Of a stretch of DNA of 64,000 nt, positions 22,581 to 33,096 are shown in pieces; within the stretch, counting starts at the first letter, position 1, and each line of letters starts with the position of its first letter. The position numbers and the translations under genes are program-made. The DNA comes from Meandrina meandrites (Eukaryota > Cnidaria > Anthozoa > Scleractinia > Meandrinidae), in assembly GCA_963693305.1 (NCBI GenBank), contig OY855914.1:8200001-8264000 (forward strand). Reading direction: 5' to 3'. The notes under the pieces are model-generated. The model saw nothing but the letters and a program-made list of their open reading frames with translations, was not told where the DNA came from and made no database searches.

Positions 22581-23406
22581 TTTTTTAAATTCTTCTTTAG
22601 CATAAATCAACTGGACACTTCATTTTGATGTAAATGAAGTGATAGTATGAGGAGGCAGGAAAATTTGTGGTGCTGTGTTCACTTCTTGAGTTGAATGAAA
22701 CACGCGAGGAAAGCAAGTGAGAGAGTTTTCTTCTGAAGATTTTCCTCGGACAATCTCCTTGTAAATTGTCTTTTCATCCTGGAAAATTGTGACAACAATT
22801 TATGTTTACGGGAAGATCCGAAGCAATAGCTTTTCTGGAAATTATACGCCTTGTGCAAGACGACCAAAGCAAGTGTTTACATATTGTACTTGTTTCTGGC
22901 TCCACGGCTGTCATCAAGACTACTACATTATGCTGAAAATTCCATAGTCGATGAAGTCAATGAAGTTTATTGAAGTATAAAAAAGGACAATCTGATCAAG
23001 ATTGAAAGGTAACAAACTTAACTGAAGTGCTGAGCCTAATTTTATGTCGAACACTGAATGAAATTGTGTCAGTTTTCTTGTCTTCCTCCATTATTTGCTG
23101 TTTTCTTCATCGTTCAGTCGCTCTTGTTGTACATTTACAAGTATCTTTAATTAAACACTTCGCATCAATCCTTTCAGTTTTTCGTAGCCGAGTCAACTAT
23201 GGCATTTTTGTGGTATTTGTGTGGCTTTAGGGAAGGCACTGTCAATTCTTTCTTGTATAAGCTTATAAAGCTCGCCAAATTTGCCATTTTTCTGATGGCA
23301 CTTTCGCTTCCCACAGGAAATTTTTAAGCTGAGCGGCACTTGCTGCACTCGTTTCCCATATGAACTCGTTTCCCTATAGTTCATATGAAGATAAGATTTA
23401 TTTCTA

Positions 23407-23654
23407 CAGTTGAATCCCAATAACTTGAACCTCCAAGGGAAATCCAAAAAGGTTTGAGGTCTTGGGGGGTTCGAGTTATTGAGGGTAAAATTACTAAGAA
23501 AATTACCTGGAGGGGAATCGAAAAGGTTTGAGTTAGCGGGAGGTTTGAGTTATTGAGGGTAAAATTTGTAAGAAAATTACCTGGATGGGAATCAAAAAGG
23601 TTTGAGTTAGCGGGAGGTTTGAATTTGAGTGTTTGAGTTATCAGGATTGAACTG
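23407..23654. mobile_element. 248-bp mariner-type MITE with internal tandem repeat
   Basis: Termini cagttgaatcccaataactt and ttatcaggattgaactg, flanked by TA (23405-23406, 23655-23656). The interior repeats ggtttgagtta(t/g)(t/c)g..gggtaaaattt...aagaaaattacctgga about twice. Classified by TA duplication and TIRs. Confidence 0.75.
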
Positions 23655-23984
23655 TAGTGTATAATTTTATGATTATGAATATCAAATTGCAGTAAAATAA
23701 GTCACAAAAATTAACTGGGCAGAAACCATTAAGGATATGGTTAGGTTAAATGTCCCTATTCTGCTTCCAAGCAAAGTGCATTGCTGTAAGTTGTGTTACT
23801 GGAAGTCTGAAGTATAGAGAAGTAAAAAGTATCCATTCAAAGAAAAGTCAAACAGAGCTTCTGTGCTTGAAGAACTAATGTATTGTCTGGATGCCGTATC
23901 ATCATTGGTTGCCTGACACTTGATGAAAAGATAACCATGCTTTGTTCTCAGTTATTCATGTGATGTATTAACTTCTTACTAACT

Positions 23985-24310
23985 GAATGTGGGGCCCAAA
24001 GTCTTGGCAATATGGATTGAGTGCAGGAAAGTCAGTAGGAGGAGGAGGAGTTTATTATATGGCACTCATTTTAGCTACAAATTTTGAATTTTCTTTCTTT
24101 CTAAAAATAAATATATGTCTTATGACTGTAACTCCACAGATATGGCCTGTATGGCAAAATCCCAACCAAGAAAGAACCAATCACAGTGCTCAGACTGCCT
24201 TGCCATATAATAATTCATTGTATTAACTTGGCACATGAAAACTGTAGTAAGCCACCTTAGTTAAGGTCATTCTCATTAAGTTGTATTAGCATCTTTTAAG
24301 GGCCCACAGA
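23985..24310. repeat. dispersed repeat, part C, copy 1 (holds an empty site)
   Basis: Shares with 35403-35650 and 40420-41420 the sequence from ggcactcattt..agct(a/g)caaatttt through ccttgccatataataattca to gtaagccaccttagttaa. It contains the uninterrupted ccatataataattc where the copy at 40.8 kb carries an insertion. Confidence 0.75.
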
Positions 24311-27300
24311 CGTATTTATCGCGCGTTGCTAAGGAAGTGAAAAATCACTGCAGGTGAATGACGCAAGCATTTTGGCAGACAATCAGAAAACCCCCAGGAG
24401 AACCCGCTAAAGCGGCGGCAAATTTGATAAAAATGTCGTAAATTGTTCAATTAGGGTTGCAGGAAAACGTTTTTGCGAAAATTGTTGCACGAAAGATCGT
24501 AAAAGATCGTTGGAGAGATCTCGGTTAATATTTGTTGACAATATATGAAGTATGAAGTTTAAGGGCGCGCGCTGTATTGCGTTTATTGACTACTTGTACA
24601 CGTCAGATGTGAAAAACATTTTCCTTTCAAGCACTTTTCAAACTCGCTAAATAAGATGAAACAGTAAGAAACTATCGAAAAATAACTACCTGACTTATTA
24701 TTGACCTCTCATCTGAGAATTAGTGAGATCAACTTGACTCTAGGCAAGGCAGTTTTCCGACATATGCAAAGAAACTACAAAACTTACGCGTACAACTAGT
24801 GCGTGCACAGATCTCCTCAGATAGATTGCGCGTGCGTAAATAAAATGACTTCCGGTTTGCAGAAAAACTCTAAAAACCAGCCGCTCTATAATTTGATTTA
24901 CTATTTTTCGATTTTACATTTCTCCTACCTGGGTTGCGAAAATAACTAAGCATCCATTTGCTAAAATAATTTTTAATAAAAATACTATGGACAAATCAAT
25001 ATTTTAACCCTATTCAGACCGGGCTTTTTTGGATCTTTTCAGACCGGGGGGGGGGGCGGATTCCGCCCCCCCTCCGTAACTTCCAGAATATTTAAAGTGC
25101 CTATGAAGCGAAATTTTTTATTTCATAATTCAAAAGTTTGCTATTTAAAATACACAATTCCAAAGTTTAAGAATTGTACGATAAAAATTGTCCGTTTTAC
25201 AAGCGCCCAGGGGCGGGGCAGAAAACTCCTCAAATTTTCGTATCGGAATCATCCAACAACAAATGACGTCACATCCGGTCAAAATCGGTCAAAAATCGGC
25301 GCGGCGCTCGTTTCTGCAGAGTTGAAAAGTGGAGTTTCGGTCGAGTGTGATTTTTTCGTATTTGTGAACCAACACTTTCATGGTATTTTATTATGATGAT
25401 ATCAGCAAGTTGCAGAGACATTGTTTCGACTTCCTGAGCAAAGATCTTGGCAAGAGAAGAACGTTTATTATCATTTTGTAGGGGAAAAACAGAGAGCGAA
25501 GTGCCATATCATGGCGGATATTTCACACCTTGAAAACGAGTGGCGTTCCAACTTTTGGCTCTAGTAGTTCCTGATGCATCGATAACATCATGTTATATAG
25601 CCTACGATCTCCACAACATCATGGATGAAATACTGGTGATCATAGTTTGTAGTGTTAAGTGCTGGGAGTAGTTAACCCTCGCTGTAAAGTTTTGAAAGTC
25701 GCTGTCACTAAAAGCTGTTGTTATTCTTCATCCACGTGTGTTTCGTCTATAAGAGGGAAGCTGCATCGGATGCTGAAGGTTGGTCTTTATTTTTTTCTGC
25801 CTTTCCTTTCCTATTGTTGTTTTCAGGAAGATTGAAAACATATACACTTAGGTTTAGAGTAATCAGTTGCCTTTTTTGAGCGTCATTGTGAATTATTTAA
25901 CGACTTAGCTTCATAATCATGCAGATCACAATTCAAGTTAATAAATGTGCACACACCATCATCGGCCTCAGATCTCCTGGATTTATTCAGAAATTTTAAG
26001 CCATCCATATGATGTTCTCCAGCAAAAGGAGACCTGATATACATTACCCTACCTCACAGGCTTTCCTCCTTAACTGATCCAGTGATCCTCAACTTACTTC
26101 CCCTACATATATATACCCTGCAGGCCATGATGATGCATGGGTGTGTGACTATATCTGAGAAGTTGAAAGTTGTGTAACAATGGGCACGTATTTTTTGCAG
26201 GCTGCAGGTTGAAACTTTGACCTGGCTTATTTACTTTGTACAACTGATCAATACCATTTTCAATGACTTTCCATGACCCACGCTTACATGTGTACATGTA
26301 AAATCCATAATTTTCCAGGCCTGGAAAATAAAAATTGTAAAATCCCATTTCCAGATTTTCCATGGACCCATATGAAACCTGCTTGTGGTTAGCCTTTCAA
26401 TTGGGTTTTTAAGTAACTTCAACTTGAATAGAATTTTTTTTTAACCTGCAAAAGCTACCTGTCATAAATCCACACAACTTCTTATTGGTGATTTTCTTAA
26501 AACTCGGAAATGTTATCTGTATGTTCTTTTATTTTGCCAAACTCTGTTTTCTGCATTTTTTGTTTTGTCTGTTTATGCAATGGACTAGTTCCAACGCTGT
26601 GGGATACCATTTTTTTATATTGAAAGCAAGGAAGTAAGGGATAAGGCAAGGTTTTAATAGTTCGGATTTTAAAGATTATGCAGTGGATGTGGTTCACTCA
26701 AAGAAACAAACAAATGAGAGGGCGAGTGAACAGCAATCATGTCAACAGGTACATGAGTGTCTGAACAAACACACTGAACAGTGTGAAGACATCATAGCAA
26801 GTGATTGATGAGCTCAGGAGTGTTAATATGTAATTTAGGTTTTGATAGGTTTATGTCATCAAGAAGTCCCAATGTTGGATGTTATTTTCATTTGATACTT
26901 CAGATTATGATGTTGATTATTGAAATGGATCTAGTCATGCACACAACAGAAAGAATGAACAGCCGAATGACCAGCCGACATGCGCAGGAGCACACGAATG
27001 TCTGAATCATCCCACTGAACGCATGAGGGCCCATCATATAGAAACACCATAGTGTACATTGTATGGTTGTGTTAAGGATATAATTAGTAAAAAATAATTA
27101 TTATATTTAAGGTATACCTCATGCAGATTTGTTTAAAATTAACAGGCAATGGCTTACATTAATGCTGACCTGAAAGGTGGATAGATGACAATTGGACAGT
27201 GAACAAACTTAGGAGCCAACAAACCAGAAGGTGGAAGGAGTGGGTAAGAAATGAATTTTAATTGCTTGACTTTTGTTTGGTTAGTTAACGTGATAGTAAG

Positions 27301-27838
27301 TTCTGATCCTGTAGGATGTCTTCAAAACAACCGAGGCATTAGGGCATGAGCAGATTTTAAAAAATTATTACAATTATTAAATGTTTATGTTGGTAATGGA
27401 TGTGAGAGATACAGACAATAGAGACAACCGTGCAAATGAACAGTTGAGTGACAAGCCAACATGGCCTCAGGTACATAAATGACCAGGCAAGCACGAGGGC
27501 TGAGCATGTATAACCATCCTGGTGAATGAATGACTAGTTTGTTATATTTTGGCAGGATATGTTAAACCTGTGAAATAGTTTTAACATTTTTGGATGTTGT
27601 TGTTTATTTAAATCAGCATGCTGGTGATATTACTAGATTTAATGTTCCAAATATTGGTGTTAATGTTTAGTGGAACTGAGACATAAAAATGAATGAAAGT
27701 ACAGTTGAGTAAATAGTAAACATGCCCACAAATTATATGCCTGAAAACCGTACTGAAGAGATGAGGGCTGAGCATGTTTTAAACATTCTGGTGGAAACAG
27801 TTAGACTTTGAGAGTGTAATTTTTGGGAAACAATTAAC

Positions 27839-27878
<40 letters not shown>

Positions 27879-28250
27879 CTGGCATAAGTTGCTTAATAAT
27901 TGTTGTAAATATAAATAGTTCCTTTGTTTGTTTCCCTTGCTAATTAAGGTGCTTGTTTCTTTTGTCCCAGGGGTTCCAAAAAGAAGAAGTGGTGTGAGAA
28001 TTTGGCATATACAGTGGACAAAATAATAGACGATTGTTCCTCTAGAGAAAAGAGAAAATTATAATTAAGGCCAAGATAATTGATTAATAGCTCTCTGGAA
28101 AGATTTTTGAAAATATTTTTTCATTTGAGGCCTGCATGAACTGTTAAGTTATTTCTTTAAAAAATTTGTAGAAATAGATCTATGTACACGTTCTTGCAAA
28201 AAATAAAGTTGTTATTTCCGTTGAATTAAACACACTTTATAAAGACTTAC
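24311..28250. other. gene-free stretch with degenerate repeats
   Basis: No supported gene. Near 25010-25075 a direct repeat of ttcagaccggg precedes a G/C run. Around 26720, 26950, 27430 and 27700 loosely similar blocks occur (gaatga-acag-cgagtgac-agccaacatg ... gagggctgagcatg), suggesting an old, irregular tandem family. A segment at 26285-26370 is an inverted match to 29150-29220 (ggtccatggaaaatctggaa). Confidence 0.5.
27838..27877. repeat. (GATT)n microsatellite
   Basis: About ten uninterrupted attg units. Confidence 0.95.
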
Positions 28251-28470
28251 ACAACCCTCCAAGTTTATTTTTTTTCTTAGTGGCCATTTGGCCACTGACT
28301 GCTCAAGTTTGGTTGCCAGTGAAAACTTTTAGTCGCTAAATTAACCTCACACTTTCAATCATTCTTCTCAATTTTAGTCGCCAGGCTGGCGACTTCGGTT
28401 CCAATTTAGTCGCCGGCTCCAAAGTTTTAGTCGCCATGGTGACTAAAACGGTCTTAACTTGGAGGGTTGT
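28251..28470. mobile_element. 220-bp TIR element
   Basis: Ends acaaccctccaagtt and aacttggagggttgt are perfect inverted repeats. The interior repeats tagtcgcca / ttggcgact words in both orientations. No coding; no clear target duplication. Confidence 0.65.
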
Positions 28471-30334
28471 TATAGTTTCGTTTGACTTATTTTGAAAGAA
28501 GGTGCTTAGAACTGAGTGGTAATTTCATAATAACTTTGTGTTTAAAATGTTCATTTTGTTGCTCTACAGCCATAATTTAACTTATTTTGTATAAAAACTT
28601 AACCACTGAGTTTTAATTTATGACACAACTTTTTGATACAAATTCTGTGTTTCCTTCATTAATTTCCTCAGCTCTGTTGCCATGAGGGTAAGCTGGGCTG
28701 CCAGCTGTTTACATCTAATTTGTTTTTTTAGGAGTAGTTCGTAAAGGTGTTTTTCTCCTTTTTTGTTTTTTTCTTTTCAGCTGCTTCATTTTTTGGATAA
28801 GTTTACTTTTCATTTTAATTCTTTTTTGTATCTTCTTCTTCTTTAAATTTTTTTTCTTCTTTTCCATTTAAGATTTTCTTTGTGCTCTTGTCTTTTCTTT
28901 GTCTTCTGTTCTTGCTCTCAAATGCCATTACACTCCTGAATGTTTTGCACTCTTCTGGGATTTTATATAACCCTTAACCTATAGAAGAGTAGATGAAAAG
29001 AAATGTAAGACAATCTAGGCAATCCTTGACTGGCTGCAGTATTAAAATCTTTTTCTGAAAAATTAATGAATGGGAGAGAAACAGTACTATGATTCACATA
29101 AAGACAAATTAAATTAAATGCTCATTGTTATCCCTTGCTATGCAAGGTGGGTCCATGGAAAATCTGGAAATGGGATTTAACAATTTTTATTTTCCTGGAG
29201 AATTATGGATTTTACATGTAACAAGGCTGCTGCCTAACGGGCGCCCAGTCACCTGGGGCGCCTAAGTTACGAGTGCGGGCGACTAAATTTTTGTTCAAGG
29301 AGCCCGCATAGGCGCCTAAGCATCGATTATCCATTCTCATGTAATGACTTCAATTTCCTTGCAACTTTGTTCCACTGGCTATTAGATATATCCCGTTCAA
29401 AACAGTAAGTGCTTCATTTCAAAATGGAAATACTAAACTTGTCCACAATCGAGATAATTTTTTTTTAATTTTTTTTTTTTTTTGCAAAATTTGGAAACTT
29501 TGAAAACCATTTATTTTCGACTGTTTAGGACTGGGACTTACTCCCAAATATGGAATGAAGAATGAATGGTATTATGGGCTGCTTCACATTTCGTTCGCTT
29601 TGTTGATGTTTTGAAGGTTTATAGTGAATTTGAAGTAAACATTTATGGATACAAAAGTGAAATGAATCTCCTGGCCATCCATGCATCAGGTCTGATCATG
29701 ACAATTTTAATCTGCATAAGCTTGATACAAAAACCTTTTCAACAAGTCTAAAATAATGTGCAGAATGTTTTGATGTTACACTTACGAATTACTGTAATTA
29801 AGCTTATTATTTAACTCAAACTTTTATTTTTTCACTTTTGAGAACGCTTAATTTCATAACAACGGAAAATATGTGCCTTTTCTGTGACATTCTTATCAGC
29901 TAGTGCTTTTTGTGGATCAAGTTTGTTTGTTTGTTCATTGGAACTGTTTTATGTTTTATCTCGCTCATTGAACCGTGACAAGGAGAACATTACACTTGAA
30001 AACAATAATGTGCTAGAAAACTTTGCTGAAAACAGCTTGAATAACATGAATAATGCTTTTAAAACTACTAAAATCTATTGGTATAAGCAACTCATTTGAT
30101 AAGCCGAGAAACTGTTTTTTTTTTCACAACTTAATTTTTCTGGTCTATTTTTGACAACTGATTATGAAATGTAGATAAAATCATAATTTAAATAACCTTC
30201 AAATAGACCTGATAGCAATAATTCAAGTTCTTTAGTGAGCTTGCTGTGCAAAAGTGAAATAATAATTTTGCTGCTTCATTGATTTTGCTTCAAAACTTTG
30301 GATGTTCAAAACTCCTTTTAAACAATGTTACTTT
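28471..30334. other. gene-free stretch
   Basis: AT-rich; a pyrimidine-rich tract runs at 28740-28925. A GC-rich patch at 29225-29330 (gggcgcc / ggcgcctaag in both orientations) looks like part of a TIR repeat. Nothing coding is supported. Confidence 0.5.
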
Positions 30335-30520
30335 TTAAAAATTTAAAGGCGATCTCTGGCTAAAAATATTTAAAAAGTACGAGCTTTCGACTGTTTGAAC
30401 TACAGTCTTCAACGGGTAAAAAAGAATGACGAAATATGAATATAAATGTGTAAGAATAAAAAAGAATGGACTATGTAAATTAATTATGAATGTGTGTAAA
30501 AAGAATGTTGTATTGCCCAG
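30335..30520 (-). repeat. Penelope pseudo-LTR (3' copy of element A)
   Basis: 186 bp identical to 32911-33096. On the - strand it contains the last 13 codons and stop of the RT/GIY-YIG ORF followed by the tail with a stem-loop (30389-30407). Direct terminal repeats that overlap the ORF end are the pseudo-LTR arrangement known for Penelope-like elements. Confidence 0.85.
30389..30407 (-). other. conserved stem-loop in the pseudo-LTR (hammerhead-like context)
   Basis: On the - strand GACTGTagttcaaACAGTC pairs perfectly (6-bp stem, 7-base loop), preceded by CCGTTGAA and followed by GAAAGC. The arrangement YTGAAGA-stem-CGAAA resembles the hammerhead ribozyme core known from Penelope-like elements, but the first core base is T rather than C and other helices are not established. 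The same stem-loop is at 32965-32983. Confidence 0.4.
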
Positions 30521-32909
30521 GGAGTGGGCAGGAATTGTTATCAGCATTTGGAGTGACCATGGAATGCCACGATTCTAGTGTTTTTCTTGTTCGGAAGCTG
30601 CCTTTGTCGATTACGGAGGCGTTATTAAAGTCAATGGAATGGTCATGGGACCATGCATGGTTCGCAATTCTGGAGCCTTTAGCCGCTGTTTTTACATTTC
30701 TTAAATGTTCTTTTCTTCGCGTGTTAAATGCTCTGCCAGTTTCACCAATGTAACACCACGAACAGTCGGCGCAAGGAATTTTGTAAACAACGTTGGTTTG
30801 TAAATCCGGAGCAGGGCGAAACTTCGGGGCCGGGAACTGCTGTTGTAGAGTGTTCATTGGCTTATTTGTGACCGAGATATCATACTTCTTCAAGACGCGG
30901 GTCAAGGGCTCAGTTACACCTTTGATATATGGAAGGGACGCGAAAGACTTGCGTGACTCAGTAGATTCGACTAAATTGAAAAACATTCCAACAAGTTCCT
31001 CAGGGGATAAATTTGGCGGTGGTCGAGTTTTTTTGGTCTGTAAATCGTGGATAAGTTTTGACGGATAGCCATTAGACTCCAGCGCTGCGTAAACATGATT
31101 AAGTTCGCGTTCTTTCCCTTCAGATGTGTTAGGTAAATTCAACGCTCTATGTAGGAGGGTTGCTGCCGTGCTCTCTTTGTGTTTTTTGTCATGGTGGGAA
31201 TTAAAATCTAAGTATCTGTCTGTGTGTGTCGGTTTTCTATAGACATCCACAGAAATTGCTCCATTGCTGCGAGAAACCAATGTGTCAAGGAAAGAGATTT
31301 TTCCATTGCATTCTTGTTCAATGGTGAAAGAAATGTTAGTGTCTATTGAATTGAGGGTGTCATGGAAGGCTGTAACTCCATTCTTTTTAATGATGCAAAA
31401 GCTGTCATCAACGTAACGTTTCCAAATTTTAGGTGCAACAGGTGACGCATTGATAGCAGATTCCTCGATATCTTCCATGCAGAGATTGGCCACAACGGGA
31501 CTGACAGGACTTCCCATGGCACATCCGTGAATCTGTTTGTAGATTTTGTCGTTGAAGACGAAATAGTTGTTCGACAAAGTGAAGTTAAGCAGAGAAACAA
31601 TGTCACTGATGTTTAGATTTGTCCTGGAGAGGAGAGATGTGTCATCTTCCAGTTTTTTCTTGATGTAGTCACACGCTTTGTTTACAGGGATTGCAGTAAA
31701 TAGTGAAACAACGTCAAAAGAAACCAAGACTTCATCGTCGTTGATCCTGATGTCAGACACTTCGTTGGAAAACTGTAAGGAGTTAGAAACCGAATATCCG
31801 TTGCGGTTTTGTAGCGGGGAAAGGATGTCTGTCAGGAATTTGGATGTATTGTAAAGTGCTGAACCAATGCAGGTGACGATGGGCCTCAGAGGGTTTCCCT
31901 CTTTGTGGTGTTTAATAGAACCTCGAATAGCTGGGGGTGTGCCATCAGTCGAGTGGAGCTTTCGATAGGTTGGCTCATCTATCTTTTTCTGTTTCTTTAA
32001 AGAAAGTAACATTGCATTTAGATTACGTTCAATTCGTCGGAAGGGAGCTGTAGAAACAAGTTCATAGGTGTTTCTGTCATTGAGTAGGGTTTCCATCTTG
32101 TTGTCGTAGTCTGATTTGTCCATGACGACAAAGCAGTTTCCTTTATCCGCCTTCATTATGACTCTGGACTGATCTTTCTTAAGATCGTTTAAAGCTCTTC
32201 TTTCTTGTTTTGAGACGTTGTTGTGCACCGGCAGTCGTGCCCTGTGGAGAATGGCGGCAGATGTCGTTCTTACAGCATCTTTTGAAACATCAGGAAGGTG
32301 ACGGATAGCCGCTTCGATTTCAGCTACGATGTTCTTGTGTGGAATGGTCGTTGGAGTTGGGGCGAACTTCGGACCTTTTTCCAAGAGAGATCGTTCTTCT
32401 GGTGAAAGAGGTTTACTCGAAAGGTTCACTACCCAGTTGTTTTTGTCGATGATGGACTGATTACGCGTAGGCTTCAAGTTCGCAATTTTCTTCGCATGTC
32501 TATTGTCGATGTTACTGTGGAAAGTGCTGGCTCTGTTCTTCAAAAATGATAGTAAGGTCAAAAAGGTTTCCTCGTGGACGAGAGAAGACAGTTCTCGTTT
32601 GGTGTTCTCAATGGTGTTCTTTGATGTTTTGATGTGATCATGGCAGATGGATATTCTTGCTCGTAAGCAATGTTTACTGGCGCGATCCATTATTCGTTGG
32701 AAGATAGGATGACTGCCTGGTGGTTTAAATCTCAGCGATTTAGGAACTAATTGGTAATCCAATGCCTTGTGAGTGAAGTGGAGGTGACGATGATGTGCTT
32801 CTAATTTGAACGTGGTTTTTTCCAATCGTCGGGCGAGTGAAAGGGCTTTCTGCCCAGCCTCTTGGCGAATACGTAAAAATATTGAAGGACCGTAGCCAGG
32901 GTTAAACAT
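30480..32909 (-). CDS. Penelope-like retroelement polyprotein, intact (element A)
   Basis: A single 809-aa ORF with the reverse transcriptase and endonuclease of Penelope-like elements. RT motifs: SFDVVSLFTAIP (residues 397-408, catalytic D399), GCAMGSPVSPVVANL (462-476) and YVDD (499-502). C-terminal GIY-YIG endonuclease: VVYKIPC (707-713), CYIGETGR (719-726), R731, H735 and the catalytic E779, with paired cysteines at 713 and 716 as in the linker of animal Penelope proteins. Size is in the usual range. No frame damage, so it may be active. The start ATG abuts the upstream pseudo-LTR by one base. Expression would presumably depend on that repeat. Confidence 0.95.
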   Translation of the reverse strand: MFNPGYGPSIFLRIRQEAGQKALSLARRLEKTTFKLEAHHRHLHFTHKALDYQLVPKSLRFKPPGSHPIFQRIMDRASKHCLRARISICHDHIKTSKNTIENTKRELSSLVHEETFLTLLSFLKNRASTFHSNIDNRHAKKIANLKPTRNQSIIDKNNWVVNLSSKPLSPEERSLLEKGPKFAPTPTTIPHKNIVAEIEAAIRHLPDVSKDAVRTTSAAILHRARLPVHNNVSKQERRALNDLKKDQSRVIMKADKGNCFVVMDKSDYDNKMETLLNDRNTYELVSTAPFRRIERNLNAMLLSLKKQKKIDEPTYRKLHSTDGTPPAIRGSIKHHKEGNPLRPIVTCIGSALYNTSKFLTDILSPLQNRNGYSVSNSLQFSNEVSDIRINDDEVLVSFDVVSLFTAIPVNKACDYIKKKLEDDTSLLSRTNLNISDIVSLLNFTLSNNYFVFNDKIYKQIHGCAMGSPVSPVVANLCMEDIEESAINASPVAPKIWKRYVDDSFCIIKKNGVTAFHDTLNSIDTNISFTIEQECNGKISFLDTLVSRSNGAISVDVYRKPTHTDRYLDFNSHHDKKHKESTAATLLHRALNLPNTSEGKERELNHVYAALESNGYPSKLIHDLQTKKTRPPPNLSPEELVGMFFNLVESTESRKSFASLPYIKGVTEPLTRVLKKYDISVTNKPMNTLQQQFPAPKFRPAPDLQTNVVYKIPCADCSWCYIGETGRAFNTRRKEHLRNVKTAAKGSRIANHAWSHDHSIDFNNASVIDKGSFRTRKTLESWHSMVTPNADNNSCPLPGQYNILFTHIHN

Positions 32910-32910
32910 A

Positions 32911-33096
32911 TTAAAAATTTAAAGGCGATCTCTGGCTAAAAATATTTAAAAAGTACGAGCTTTCGACTGTTTGAACTACAGTCTTCAACGGGTAAAAAAG
33001 AATGACGAAATATGAATATAAATGTGTAAGAATAAAAAAGAATGGACTATGTAAATTAATTATGAATGTGTGTAAAAAGAATGTTGTATTGCCCAG
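32911..33096 (-). repeat. Penelope pseudo-LTR (between elements A and B)
   Basis: Identical to 30335-30520. It is the 5' repeat of element A and joins it to the tail of element B: at 33096/33097 the sequence jumps back to the equivalent of 30406, with cag microhomology. Confidence 0.85.

Noticed and set aside
30490..31068. + strand frames of 87 and 91 aa, repeated at 33181 and 33484
   Set aside because: Antisense of the Penelope ORF; repeated only because the element is duplicated.
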